Shown in pieces: positions 32,485-46,069 of a DNA stretch of 64,000 nt; within the stretch, counting starts at the first letter, position 1, and every line of letters begins with the position of its first letter. The notes under the pieces were generated by a model. The model had not been told where the DNA came from and ran no database searches. It saw nothing but the letters and a program-made list of their open reading frames with translations. A program made the position numbers and the translations under genes. Source of the DNA: Auriscalpium vulgare (taxonomy: Eukaryota > Basidiomycota > Agaricomycetes > Russulales > Auriscalpiaceae). Where the stretch lies: positions 1,550,001 through 1,614,000 of the forward strand of contig JAHBBC010000009.1 in the NCBI GenBank assembly GCA_019915015.1, read 5' to 3'.

Positions 32485-33514
32485 TGTGACTGTACTGGAC
32501 TCCGGAGGGACGAGTGAATGAAGTGCGAGTGCGCTTGGATTTTCTGGGTCGCTGCTCGCCCATTTTATAGACGGGCATCCCCGACAGACACGGTGGCCTT
32601 CTCAGGCTTCTGAGGCTGCAGCGCAATGACCCATATGCTGTGCCCATACGTTTGCTCGCCGATAGCGAACGTCGGTATGGCCCTATCACGCAAGTGATTG
32701 TCTTGGCAGAAAGCCAGAAAGCGGCAGAAGACGGTCTCGGGCTCGAGTCGAAGCGATCCCTCGAGCAACCGTAACCACGCGCGCATGGACGAGCGAGCGT
32801 GTGCAGAGATAAGAGCCTTTAGAGGCTTCATGGACCTAATTAATCAAACGACGATCAGAGAGCCGTGTTATGGAAATTAAGGGAGATGAGACGACCCGCC
32901 GGAGCACATGGGGGCACTATGATGCCACAAGGCCAACGCGGTCACGCCCCCAGCGAGGACAGATGGGTTGCTCGGCAAGAAATGACGCATGCGATCGAAG
33001 AAGTGGACGAGCGCATGCTTGTTGTTCACGATGACTGGTGCCCGAGCATCCTCCGCAGGGAAGTCGTGCTCGCGCAGCCTGCATTCCGAGCAGAGCTATC
33101 GGCGTGGTCGAGCGCCATCACCGTCACCCAGTAGAGCAGATGCTACAGCGTCCAGCCTCCAGGGCATGTGGTCGTCAAGTCGGAGGCTGGAAGCTGTGAC
33201 AGTGGTAGGCGGTGTTACTATCACCGTTATGTTCCCACGAATTCCCCCGGCTCCGAATCACGATCTAGACTCGTACAAGGCGACGTCGACGATGTTACAT
33301 AGAGGGTGGCAGTGACCCGCGGTGCTAGCTCACCAGCTGCGACACGACTGGGCTCAGATGGCCCACTTCTTGAAGCTTGGAGCCTGAGGGATGAATCACG
33401 CGCTACACAGATAAGTTTCGGCAAGATTTGTTTGCTTCTGAGAAAATACATCGTTGAACGAAACTTCTTCGTGGCTGTCTAAACATTCTCCCCCACACGA
33501 GGCCATCCGGCCAA
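32485..33514. other. Intergenic, no gene recognised
   Basis: The first ~470 bp belong to the duplicated sedolisin promoter segment; the rest lies 3' of the phosphoglucomutase gene. A short frame at 32865-33134 has no recognisable similarity. Confidence 0.5.
32563..32570 (-). promoter_or_regulatory. TATA box of sedolisin 2
   Basis: CTATAAAA on the minus strand, 79 bp upstream of the ATG, conserved with copy 1. Confidence 0.6.
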
Positions 33515-35477
<1,963 letters not shown>

Positions 35478-36928
35478 TTCGGCTATACGAGGAGGTAGGC
35501 GGGCGAGCGGGAGGATGGGGCAGAGGAAAGGTGCCTTTGCGGGGACGAACGCTCTGGAGGGTTATATAGTTTCGGCCACGTGACCGCTTCAGACCACCAT
35601 GTGACGTCACTCGATACCCGCTCATCCCCGTACTGCCATTCTCCCTTCGGAGACACTGAAGCGGACGACGAGCTCATTTCCTTGTGGTCACTGTAACCTT
35701 TGCAGGAACCCCCAGGAAACAACTCTCGATCGCCGAAGATTTCACTCAATCGGCGAATGTGTGGAGTGACTCTGTGCAAGTACTCCGTGCTCTCTGCTGC
35801 GTATTCCACGGATTGGATATCGCGATCGAACAAAATTTCTCATTATATGTCTTGATCCGCCGTCATCACGTTGAGACAATTAGAAACTTATCGCCCGTAA
35901 GTCTCCGTAGAGTGGCTCAGACGTAGATGAGGAGGGATGTGGGAGGACAACTGACGAACATGATCGGTAAGTACGCGATGGTCGGTTGCACTGGCAGACA
36001 CTCGCCTGCTTTGAGACGCCTCGAGGGTGCTCGGTGACCATCCATCCTGGACTTCCCCTGACGTGCAGCTCGGACTTCCGCGACAGGCTCGCGAGCCTTC
36101 CCGGCATCGACCAGGCCCCTCCGCCCAGAACCGTTCGTCGAAGGTGCCCCAAGATGGCTAATTTTCCGCCCGTCGTCGAGAGCGGCCTGGACGAGGTGAT
36201 AGAAGGGTGGTCGGATTCACCGAGTGTGCCCCGAATCCCGACCTCAAGATGGCTAGCATGCCCGAAGGCGCCTTTTTACCAGCGCTCCGCCTGGCGTCAG
36301 CCCGTTCTGAGACGGCGAAATGGACACGAAGGCATCGAGATGCGGATTGGCTGCTGAACCTTCCAAGTGGGAGGCGGGAGAAGGAAACAAGCGAGCTTCG
36401 TCCCCGGAATGGACCACCAAGAACGCGTCGGTGTCGGTATGGTGGGTGCCGTCAGTGCGTAATCGCCCCGTTGTGGTGAACACCATGTAGTTCGCCGTCG
36501 ATGTCGGAGCAGCGCCCAAAATGGTACACCGAGAATGCGTCGGTGTCGGTACGCTAGGGCGTAATTGGCCCACTACTGTGAGACATGCTGTACTCCGCCG
36601 TGGACGCAAGGTGGACACACCAACGACACCAACCGTGACCAAAGGCAGGGTACCTCGGTAGAATCTCGCCCTCAAAGCACCAGTGTGGCATCTCCTGAGC
36701 TAAAAAATCCCTCGTGTGTATTAGGGGCACAACTAGTCTGCCCACAACAAGCCACCAGTGGCACCCTACAAGTGCGCGGCACCGTGAATCCTCCCATGAG
36801 CCCAAGGCAAAATTAGACGTAGAGAATCACGCCGGGATCAACCAAAGCGTCCATCATGAAAAACAGTGATCAAACTGTGCGGGTTATCCCGCAGTCGTGA
36901 AAGCGAATGAGCGTGGTGAGCGGTCTGC
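35478..36928. other. Intergenic region with a short direct repeat
   Basis: PGM promoter on the left and the 3' region of GH16 copy 2 on the right. A ~90-bp direct repeat is at 36408-36606. No gene is supported. Confidence 0.5.
36408..36606 (+). repeat. Imperfect direct repeat, two copies
   Basis: Copies at about 36408-36502 and 36520-36606 share AATGG-ACACC, GCGTCGGTGTCGGTA, GGCGTAATTGGCC-like blocks and TTCGCCGTCGATG/CTCCGCCGTGGACG. Confidence 0.55.
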
Positions 36929-38171
36929 TCAATTGTAGACGGCGATGTAGTTGATCTTCCACTGAGCAACTGCAAAGGTATCAGCTCCAGACGGACATTG
37001 GCAAAAATGAGAAAGGCAACATACAGTCGAAGTTCGTCTTGTTGGCAACCGCCTCCTGGCATGTGCCGGGGCACCCAGAGTTGGGGTAGTCGCCGCCCGC
37101 GAAGCCGCCGCAGAGGGTCGTGTCGATGACGAGCTGGTGATCGTGGAAGTGCTCCGCGATGTCGCAGTTGTCCGAAGACCAAAACGCGACAGGCGTCGGC
37201 CACGACGTGGGGTCCGGCTTGCCCGCCTCAATGTCCGCGGGGATCTCGCCGCGCGAGAAGCGCCACATCTTCACGCCGTTGCTGTCCCAGAGATGCGCGA
37301 AGACGCCGCCGCCCTGCACATTGAAACCATGCCCGAAGCTGCGCGAGTCGGTGTCGAGCACACCGCAGCCCGCGTTCGCGCCATCTGCACTCTGGCAGGT
37401 CGTGCCGATCACGTTGCCCGTGAACGCATCAACGCCGCTCGTAGGAGGGTTGTTCGTCAGCGTGCAGCTACTTCCTGCGCCACTGTGAAGAGTGTACTGG
37501 TTGCTGCGCAGGCAATCAGCCGGTGGCACGCGAGGGGAGCATGTGGAGCACGCACGTAGGCTTGTTGTTCACACCCTCGATGATGTCAATTTCACCACCG
37601 TTGGGCCAGTTGGGACCCACCGACCACCATGCAGGCCAGACGCTGCAGCCATGCGCCATTGCCCAGAAGTCCGCGATGAAGAGGCCACTGCTGTAGGTCT
37701 TGGTCGAGGATATGCGCACGCTGCGGGGTGGGAATGCATAAGTTGGTACCCTGCAATTGAACAGACGCGCCTGGACACTTACGAATTGCGGTTGTTGCCA
37801 AGGGGGAGGTCGTTCTTGTTGTCGACCGCCAGGACAGTGACACCGTCGTCCTGCACATACGCCAAGCCCTCGCTGACCGCGTCGGAGTGAGAGAGGAAGT
37901 TGACCTGGCCGCCCGTGGGATCGGGAGCAGTGAAGTAGCTCCACTTTCTGGAGACAAGCCCGTATAAGCCTTGTGTCGGAGATCTAGTAGCTACGACCAC
38001 TCACTGCTCGTTCAAGAAGTCCTTCCCCTTATACATGTCCTCTAGGTTATAGGTCTTCGCGCGAGCCTGAACACTGCGGGCATGCTCGTGATGGCGACTA
38101 CGCAGTGAGCCCTCGCTGCCGGCAAGCGTTGCGAGGACGAGGGACGAAAGTGTGAATGCGACAGTCAACAT
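36929..38171 (-). CDS. Secreted GH16 beta-1,3(4)-glucanase (copy 2)
   Basis: Five exons (38005-38171, 37783-37947, 37556-37720, 37025-37503, 36929-36969) give 338 residues. A signal peptide ([18 protein letters not shown]) leads into a His/Arg-rich pro-segment. The catalytic motif GEIDIIEG has E154 and E159 as the expected nucleophile and acid/base. Other family blocks are [56 protein letters not shown] and SGCPGTC, and the end is [10 protein letters not shown]. It is the first of three tandem copies transcribed leftward. Exons 2-5 have exactly the same lengths as in copy 1. Confidence 0.9.
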
Positions 38172-39433
38172 TGTGGTATCTTCTAGGGTGTGGTATTAGG
38201 CGTCAAGAAAGAGTGAGCGAGAGAATGAGCGAGATAATGAGCGAGACGAGCGAGCAGGCCCAACGGCGCGAGGCGAGAGAGAAAGAAACGTTTGTCGTGC
38301 CAAGTTTGTTCTTCTCCGTTATATACAAAACGGCACGTATCTGCCGGCTGAGCACATGGGGCACGGATCTCGTGGCTGTGCAGATTGGTGTTGTGTCGCC
38401 GAGTCGGCGAGTCTGCCATTGTTCCTCTGTATGTCAAGGACAATGGCTCTTGGTGTCCTTCATACCTCTTTGTCCCCATAGTAGTAGTTGGCATACCCTC
38501 CTCCCCGTTGACAATTGACGACGAGTAAACTGAGGCCGGCGCCGACGACGCCGCGCCGTGAAGTGCCTCGAGATCATCAGCCTGGAAGATGATATCGTGA
38601 TCGGATGGATGCGTATTCGCCGTCAAGGATGATGGATCTGTTCTTCCCTCAAGACCCTTGGGCTCGGAAACTGGGAAAGTGAGCGGTGGTATAAAGCAAA
38701 CAGGGACGGACGCCCATTGTGACAGGGCGCCGTGGCGTTGTCAGTAGTACGTAACGTAAATCATTCGGATCCGTAATGTAACTCGAAAAGCGCCGCTGCG
38801 GGCGAGAGCTCGAGCTACCAGCAGCTACCTTGTGCGCGCGGTGTGGTGACGGCAAAATATGTACAAACATATGGTAAACGTGCCTGTAAATGTGCCTGAC
38901 TCATTACGGGGAGCGAGAGACCAGGGCAACGTAATATACGATACTTTTTTGGCGCCCATTTTACCTTTCTTATGTATAGATAAATATTCATGTGGAGCCC
39001 GAGGAATCATATGTAGGACCTACTTTTGCCTTGAACTGAGGGCAGCAATTCAGTGCTGAGGAATGGCAGATTACACTACAGTTCACTTTGGAACTTGACG
39101 CGCTTCCAAATTACTTAGGAAGACCGTCCTTGAATCGGTCATTTAAACGTCTTGCCCAAGTATTCCTTGAGTGAGCGGAAAGCTGAGGTCCAAAGTTACA
39201 CCCCGCTTGTTCGGTGCTCCGAGAAGCGTTCACGCAGTTGCAAACAAGTCGCAATGAGGTAAGACTTTATTGGTGCAAGACACCCCAATGAGAACAATTA
39301 AACAAGACTAGGAATTACACCACAGCTAATGAGAGTAACAGTCGAGCATGCAAACAATGATTAAACTGTGAGGGCTATAGTATTTTGCAGTCTTTCAAGC
39401 GAAGAACCGGCGGCACAGTAGTGGATGAGCGGG
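38172..39433. other. Intergenic between GH16 copies 2 and 3
   Basis: Promoter and repeat-rich leader of copy 2, then the 3' region of copy 3. A long minus-strand frame at 38183-38626 overlaps the leader, lacks an ATG start and is not accepted as a gene. Confidence 0.5.
38319..38327 (-). promoter_or_regulatory. TATA box of GH16 copy 2
   Basis: GTATATAAC on the minus strand about 150 bp upstream of the ATG. The leader between contains GAGCGAGA/AATGAGCGAGA repeats (about 38206-38260). Confidence 0.5.
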
Positions 39434-40664
39434 TTACTGGTAGACGGCAATGTAGTTGATCATCCACTTAGCGTCTGCGAAGACATAGTCAGCTTCGGGG
39501 ACTGACAGGCAACGAACATCACGTACTGTCGAAGTTCGTCTTGTCGGCCACCGCCTGCTCGCATGTGCCCGGGCACCCAGAATAAGGGTAGGTGCCGCCC
39601 GCCCAGCCGCAGAGTGATATGTCGAGGACGAGCTGGTGGTCGTATAAATGCGCCCCTACGTCGCAATTGTCCGACGACCAGAAAACGACGGGCTCCGGCC
39701 ACGTCGAGGGTGTTGGGGCGCCCGCAGTTATGTCCGGTGGAATCTCGCTACGCTTGAAGTGCCATGCCTTCACGCCATTGCTGTCCCAGCGGTGTGCGAA
39801 GACACCGCCGGCGCCATTCGCATTAAAACCATGCCCGTAGCTGGTCGTGTCAGGGTCGACCACTCCGCAACCCGCGTTCGAGGGGTCCGCGCAGTTCGTA
39901 CCGACCACATTGCCCGTGAACGCTTTGAAGCCACTCGCAGGAGACTGTGATACCAACGTGCAGCCGCTGCCGGAAGAGGTGTGAAGGGTTAATTGGTTGC
40001 TGCGCGAGCTGTCAGCCAACGGTGGATATGGGAGACCCTGCGGAGCACGCACTTTGTCAAGACATTCGTGCCCTCGACGATGTCGATTTCGCCACCACTG
40101 GGCCAGTTAGGGCCCACTGACCACCACGCCGGCCAGACACTGCACCCGTGCGGCATCGCCTTGAAATCGGCAATGAATAGGCCGCCGTTGTATGTCTTTG
40201 TAGACGTTATGCGCACGCTGTGGAGTGGGAACATGATCAGAATGGCTGCAACTAGAAAGGACGCGTCCTTCTCACGAATGGCGGGCCTGGCCAATGGGGA
40301 GGTCGTTCGTGTTGTCCACCTTCAGAACAGCGACATTGTCGGCCTGCACGTAAGCTATGCCGTCGTTGACTGCGTTTTTCTGAGACATGTAATGGGCCTG
40401 GCCACCCGATGGGTCGGCACCATCCCAGTATGACCACTGACTGGAGAACAAACCTCTATGAGTTATACCGAGGATATATAGGAGCCGCGTCGCTCACTTT
40501 TGATCCAAGAAGTCATTGCCCTGATATTTTACCTCTAATGCGTAGGTTTTTCCGCGCTCCTCGATACTGCGGGCGTGCTCTAGGTGATGGCGACGCAGGG
40601 AGCTATTGTTGCCGGCAAGCGCGGCAACGGCGAGGGATGAAATCAGGAGTGAAGCAGTCAGCAT
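39434..40664 (-). CDS. Secreted GH16 beta-1,3(4)-glucanase (copy 3)
   Basis: Five exons (40498-40664, 40276-40440, 40053-40217, 39527-39999, 39434-39474) give 336 residues. A signal peptide ([18 protein letters not shown]) and pro-segment ([17 protein letters not shown]) precede the enzyme. The catalytic motif is GEIDIVEG with E154 and E159. Differences from copy 2 include [18 protein letters not shown] in the first strand region and a shortened fourth exon. All splice joins keep the frame and no lesion is seen. It lies in the left unit of a ~2-kb tandem segmental duplication whose right unit carries the broken copy 4. Confidence 0.88.
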
Positions 40665-40689
40665 GGTCTCAGATGTGAATGAGTAGGAT

Positions 40690-40779
40690 GCTGAGCGAGA
40701 GGAATGAGCGAGGGGAATGAGCGAGGGGAATGAGCGAGGGGAATGAGCGAGAGCGATGAGTGAGAGCAATGAGTGCGAG
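40690..40779. repeat. 13-bp minisatellite in the GH16 copy 3 leader
   Basis: The unit AGGGGAATGAGCG is repeated about five to six times, with GAGCGATGAG/GAGCAATGAG variants at the right end. It lies between the TATA box (about 40841) and the ATG (40664), so it would be transcribed in the 5' leader. Confidence 0.75.
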
Positions 40780-40840
40780 ACGAGCCAACCTCGCGATGCG
40801 AGAAAGAGACGTGCCCGAGCGCCGAGTATGTTCGTCTCCA

Positions 40841-40850
40841 TTTTATATGC
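40841..40850 (-). promoter_or_regulatory. TATA box of GH16 copy 3
   Basis: GCATATAAAA on the minus strand, about 180 bp upstream of the start codon. Confidence 0.5.
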
Positions 40851-40856
40851 AAGTCT

Positions 40857-41088
40857 CTGTTTCATCTGCATCAGCAGGGTCGCATGCATGTCGGCCATTG
40901 CGGCTGGGCAGAGCAAAGCCTCACCTCCACTTACCATCGTTCTAGTCTCCGTGGCTGACTTAAAGCTTGGCACAGAAGACAATCGTTCGTGGCGGTGTTT
41001 TATCTGCATCAGCAGGGTCGCATGCATGCCAACCATTGCGGCTGGGCAGAGCAAAGCCTTACCTCCACTTGTACCATCGTTCGTGTCG
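40857..41088. repeat. Direct repeat upstream of GH16 copy 3
   Basis: Two ~90-bp copies (about 40857-40948 and 40995-41088) share TCTGCATCAGCAGGGTCGCA, GCGGCTGGGCAGAGCAAAGC and ACCATCGTTC. A more diverged third relative occurs upstream of copy 4 near 42908-42990. Confidence 0.75.
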
Positions 41089-41534
41089 GTGATGATCTGA
41101 TTCTTCGGTGATGATTATGGCTGTCGTGTCCTGCATACGTCTTATGAGTTGTCCATATACCCTGTCCCGCGTTGTGAAGGAATGGACAAGAAAGAATTTG
41201 CAATAGTGAAGCCTACATCAAGTCGGCGTCGTACATAGTCCGAGTCGCCAGAACAAGTTCGCTCTCGTGCCCTCCGACTATGCCCGCTCGCATGCCAGGG
41301 CCCAGCTGGCCGCAGGAGTTGGATCGCCACCGTGAGGAGGTGGTCTTCAAAGGAGCTTTCACAGCGGGCTTCAGTCAGGACTCTCAGATTCAGAACGACA
41401 CAGGGAACAGAAGTGGAGAGTTGACAAGGTGCCAGTAGTAGAACTTGGCGGAGGATCACTTTATAGGCTGTGTACGTAAGAGATATTGGTCACTGATTTT
41501 CGGACGGCTGAGCCGATGATTCCCGCATAAGCGA

Positions 41535-42752
41535 TCAGCTCATTGAGTTGATCTTCCACTTGGCAGCTGTGAATACATCAGCTTCGGGGACTCGTAGGTG
41601 AGGAACACCACATACTGTCATGGTTCGTCTTGTTCGCGACCGCCTGCTGGCATGTACCGGGGCACCCAGAGCTGGGGTAAATTTCGCCCGCCCAACCGCC
41701 GCAGAGGGTCGTGTCGACGATGAGCTGGTGGTCGTAGAAGTGCTCTCCTATGTCGCAGTCGTCCGACGACAAAGATACGACGGGCAGCGGCCACGACGAG
41801 GGGTTCGGGGTGCCCGCAGTGATGTCCGACGGGATGGCGCTGCGCGTGAAGTGCCACATCTTCACGCCATTGCTATCCCAGAGGTGCGCGAAGACGCCGC
41901 CATCCTGCGCATTGAAACCCTTCCCGTAGCTGGTCTGATCGGGGTCGACCACCCCGCACCCCGCGTTCGAGCTGGTACTACTCTTGCAGGTCGTCCCGAG
42001 ACCACGTTGCCCGTGAACGTCTTAGGAGACTTGCTCACCAGCGTGCAGCTGCTGCCGGCACCGCTGTGAAGGGTGTACTGATTAGCGCTGGCTATCAGCC
42101 AACGGCACACATGAGGAGGACGTGCGGAGCACATACTTAGTCTTGATATTCGTGCCCTCGACAACGTCGATTTCACCTCCATTGGGCCAATCAGGGCCGA
42201 CAGACCACCATGCGGGCCAGACGCTGCAGCCGTACGGCATTGCTTTGAAGTCAGCAATAAATAGGCCGCCGTTATATGTCTTTGTAGACGTTATGCGCAC
42301 GCTGTGGAGTGGGAAAGTAGCTGCAACGGGGGAAAAATGTCTTGTCTCCGGCCTGCCTACTTACGAATTGCGGTTTTTGCTAATAGCGAGATCATTCGTG
42401 TTGTCCACCTTCAGAACAGCGACACCGTCGTCTTGCACGTAAGCTAGGCCGTCCTTGACTGCGTCGGACTTGGACAGGAACTTGACCTGGCCACCCGTCG
42501 GGTCAGCAGCAGTGAAATAGTCCCATTTACTGGAGACAAGTCCGTATGAGGAATATGGAGGAAATACATCGACTGAGAAACTCACGTTTCATTCAAGAAG
42601 TCCTTGCCCTTATACTTGGTCTCTAATTTATAGATTTTGGTGCGAGCTTGGATGCTACGGGCGTGCTCCTGGTGATGTCGTCACAGAGAGCCGTCGTTGC
42701 TGGCAAGCGCGGCAACGGCGAGGAATGGAATCATGAATGAAGCAGTCGACAT
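41535..42752 (-). pseudogene. GH16 glucanase pseudogene (copy 4)
   Basis: The five-exon layout of the family is recognisable (42586-42752, 42365-42529, 42137-42301, 41616-42087, 41535-41566) with the catalytic motif GEIDVVEG present. Three lesions are visible. Exon 1 has an in-frame TGA directly after the codons for NDGSL, where the intact copies have an Arg codon. Exon 4 changes frame in the FTGNVV / GTTC region (near 41995-42005, net one base missing or two inserted). The last exon ends INSMS instead of IN-I-VYN. Exons 1 to 3 keep the family lengths of 167, 165 and 165 nt. Sequencing error cannot explain all three. A truncated or spliced-around product is possible but a working enzyme is not expected. 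Confidence 0.82.
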
Positions 42753-42890
42753 GGTGGTATCTTCGAAGACGCTGTGGTATCAGATGCGAGGTAGTAGAAT
42801 GAGCGAAAGGAATGAACGCGAAACGGAGCGAACAGGACCCAACTGCGCGATGCGAGAAACAGACGAGTCGCGCCACAGATGTTCGTCCCC

Positions 42891-42900
42891 AATTTATATG
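42891..42900 (-). promoter_or_regulatory. TATA box of GH16 copy 4 (pseudogene)
   Basis: CATATAAATT on the minus strand, about 140 bp before the former start codon. The promoter is still recognisable although the frame is broken. Confidence 0.45.
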
Positions 42901-45900
42901 CATTTCATATGTATCTGCAGGGTCGGATACAGTACGCTGACCCTTGCAGCTGGGCAAAGTAAAGGCATGCCCCACTTCGGCCAAGGTGTTCGTCTGTTCA
43001 TCGAGACCGAGGATTATGTCTGTCGTGTCCTGTATATTTTGTCAGAGAACCTGTTACACGTTGTGGAAGAGTATACCAGCACAAACATGCCATAGCGGAG
43101 CCTACAGTACAGTGAGGTCGGCTTCATACATAGTCTCCACAAGAAAGTTTGTTCTCGTGCCTCCGCCTATGCCCGCTGGCTGACTGCCGGAATGGGCCCG
43201 AGATCGCCGCCGTGAGGGCGTCTTCAAATCAGCGTCCAGAGCGGGCTTCAGTCAAGACTCTCAGACTCGGAAAGACACAGCGGACCGTCAGTGTGGACGT
43301 TGACAGCGCCCAAGCAGCAGCGCCACTTGAGTTCACTGTAGGCTGCGTACGTAAGAGAAATATTGGTCATCATATTCGGCCTCATTGGCCGCAGTGGCAG
43401 TCCTGATCGATATCCCCAGCATAACCGCAGATGACACGCTGGAGTTTTTCGTGCTTTCACAGCTAAATAAGGTGTCATTTGTTGCCTGGTTCGCTGGCAG
43501 ACTCTCGCTCGACTGGACGGCGCCGATGGCAGGCTGATCATTGCCAGCATCGATTCGCAGCGCTTCATCGACATGGCAATCATACTGGTCTGGGAGCTGT
43601 ATATGTGCTGAATGTCATCTCAGGTTGTGTGTAGTATGTCTCTCACTGAAGTCACACCGAAGGTGCTGATCAACAGCCTTCAACAGCACGCAGCGCAAGT
43701 AAGTACTTCTGAAATGGCTGCTCGATGCCCTCTCTTTTCTGTGACTTGAGTCCGCGATCATGATAAGCCATACATCGTCGAACAAGGTTGCAAGGCACCT
43801 ACCTCTTTTGTCGATGCGGTCTCGATGTCGGTCCTGCTCGCGACATGCCCAGCCTGCGAAGGTTACCAAACGGACAGCTGTCTGGGTGCCACGACTGAGT
43901 GACCCTGTCAATTACTACTGAACATCGGACTACGCAGTATACACACTGAGAAGATTTGATCTAGTGGTATGCGCACTTCCGCCGCCTTCTTCATACGCGC
44001 TATGTCTAGGCCGACGACTGCGCATTGTACGGAAGGCGGCGTACTCACACTTCTCTCGCGGCATGCTGCGGCTGCACCCTTTGATGGCGAATGCGAATTC
44101 TCCGCCGAGGTGCGTGCGATAGCCACGACAGCAAGATTTTGCGAGCAGCTTCCGAACGCCATCGATGTGGCGGGAAGGGCGAGAGGGCTTGGGAGATGTT
44201 CCTAAAGGAAATTCGGGGCCGCCGATGAAGAGTTCGAAGCTTAGAAGACGATGTGGGCTTGGAAGTGAGTCGGGGTGCTGACTCGCCGGGCGCATCGTGC
44301 TGCCTGGAGTAGTAGGCCCTTGACATCATGCATTGACCAGCTCCTCAATTCTCGAGGCACGCAGGCTTCATCGGCGGTCTAGAGCCTATACATTGCTTTG
44401 TTTGCTCATTCCGAAGGTTCGCTGCTGGCGGCTGGCCGCGGCGACGAACTTAGGCTGGCACACGGCGCTGGTGGTCGCGTTGGGGAATTGGAGACCTCGG
44501 GACCCTTCCCATAGTTGTGACCCCCTTCTCCCGGAGCCTGCTATGGTGCTCTGATCTCCTCGAGACACGTAAAACTTGACATCTGCAGCCACCGACGCGC
44601 TTCCAGTCCGTCATGAGTTCGTTGTGTGCGAACGACTGCCACTTTCTGGGCCGTCAGACTTAATATCGGGGAGCCAATTCAACTGTCTATTTAAGTCGTT
44701 CTGGAGGACTTGTCGATTCGGCACTAGCCTGTTAGTCTGATTCAAAGGAGTGGTTCTCGTGTGAGACAGGCTGACAGCGGCGGGGCCCGGTCCAACATGT
44801 GGTCGGCGCCAGCTTTGGCTCGCCTAATTCTGTTTGACATATCTTCCTGGCAAGCCCCGGCAGCCCTGCGCTGCGTGCTCACAAGACGGACGAGCATGGT
44901 TGAACGCCCAATCGTTCGACTCCGGGAGTTTGGTGCAGTGTTCGGCCCGGTCCAGCGGCGCCCGAAAGAGCGCAAGTTCACAAGCTCATGAGCTGGCTGA
45001 CCACGCTCGATGCTCGCTATCGACCTGCCAACGCACTGCTTGCCGTCACCCTCGAGAGCTCGCGGCCTCCGGAGAAACTTTGAACAAGCAAATGGGGTCT
45101 AACTGGCTTGGGGTGTGCGCAAGGTATGTCGAGGAAGATTCTGGGTGGGCCTGTGTATATATACTCACGAAGGCCCATGACATGCTTCAGGATCAGAAAG
45201 TCTTACTGAACATCGTTGCCGTGAAACACGAACATCGGGCTTCCGAAATGCCAGAGCCGCTATTCCTGTGTATCGTCGCTTGCCCCTCCTCCGCAATCTC
45301 CCCACTCTGCCTCCACGTTCCACGTGAGTCTGACATTATCGAGATCGCCCGGCTTTTTCCTCGGAAAAATAGCGTCCCTGCGCGATCTCGTAGCCTAGTC
45401 ACTGCCACGCGCGCTTGCTCCGTACGCGAGTTGTGGAAAGTTTCCCCGAGGTTTCCGAGCACATCACCGCGCCGACGATAAGTGGGCATCGGGGCCCTGA
45501 TCGCATCTCTAGACCGCACTTCGAGCTGCTTTACGAACATCTCCGGGCCAGCCAGCTCAATTGGCGCTGCCTTCGCACCCAATGCGTGCCGAGCACAGTG
45601 CAATTCCGCGCCGAGCGTCACTTTTGCGCCGTGCACGGCGGGCTTCTCGATCAGAATCGCCTAGCATTTGGGTTCTTACTGACGGAGTCCACGGTCATGC
45701 TTGGCAACCGATACCCGCAACGTCGAGAGCACACCCGGAACAATAGCGGACGAGGCTCGACCAACTATGTACGGGCTTGCCGCTCGCGGACTAACTGTCA
45801 GGGTGGATCTGGAGATTTCCCGCCGCGTGAGTGCGGGGGCTCCTAGGGGCTCCTCGAAGATGCAACAGGGTAATATCGCGTCTCAAGTTCCGCCGTTGCG

Positions 45901-46008
45901 GCAAAGCGATCGAATAGCTTAATCTCTTTGTCACAGAGGTTATGTATAAGTATGGGCGCCGCGGCCTCTGTGTGGATCCTTCAGCCCCCGTCCACTCGTC
46001 GGTTGTGG

Positions 46009-46016
46009 CATATATA
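46009..46016 (+). promoter_or_regulatory. TATA box of the five-cluster gene
   Basis: CATATATACC sequence about 55-60 bp before the chosen ATG at 46070, which supports this start. Confidence 0.5.
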
Positions 46017-46069
46017 CCGTCATGATTGGGCAGTCTACATCCCCTGTACAGCTTCCAGGCGCGTCATCA

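Larger units (their letters stand above)
30310..32950 (-). repeat. Segmental duplication, copy 2 (partner 21470-24180)
   Basis: Same gene, same intron positions and recognisable flanks on both sides, in the same orientation as copy 1. The two copies flank about 6 kb of unrelated sequence. Confidence 0.75.
40665..41534. other. Intergenic between GH16 copies 3 and 4
   Basis: Contains the minisatellite leader, TATA box and direct repeats listed separately; no gene. Confidence 0.6.
39434..43430 (-). repeat. Tandem segmental duplication of GH16 unit (copies 3 and 4)
   Basis: Units of about 39434-41470 and 41535-43430 each hold one GH16 gene plus ~600 bp of upstream sequence. Shared upstream blocks are GATTATG-CTGTCGTGTCCTG, TCAAG/GTGAG-TCGGC, CTCTCGTGCC...TATGCCCGCT, GCGGGCTTCAGTCA-GACTCTC and TGTACGTAAGAGA-ATATTGGTCA. 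Confidence 0.75.
42753..46069. other. Long gene-poor region
   Basis: The left ~680 bp belong to the GH16 tandem unit. From 43430 to 46000 there are only frames without convincing start codons, introns or similarity, including a 215-codon frame at 44834-45481 that opens at TTG. The right end is the promoter of the Zn2Cys6 gene. Confidence 0.5.

Noticed and set aside
38183..38626. 147-codon minus-strand frame
   Set aside because: Lacks an ATG start and runs through the TATA box and repeat-rich leader of GH16 copy 2; its repetitive end reflects the GAGCGAGA repeat.
40658..41054. Minus-strand frame continuous with GH16 copy 3, 5' of its ATG
   Set aside because: The extra residues are a translation of the 13-bp minisatellite; the signal peptide starts at the ATG at 40664, so the upstream part is leader.
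44834..45481. 215-codon open frame on the + strand
   Set aside because: Opens at TTG, has no recognisable domain and mixed composition, and overlaps a minus-strand frame of similar quality; judged random in GC-rich DNA.
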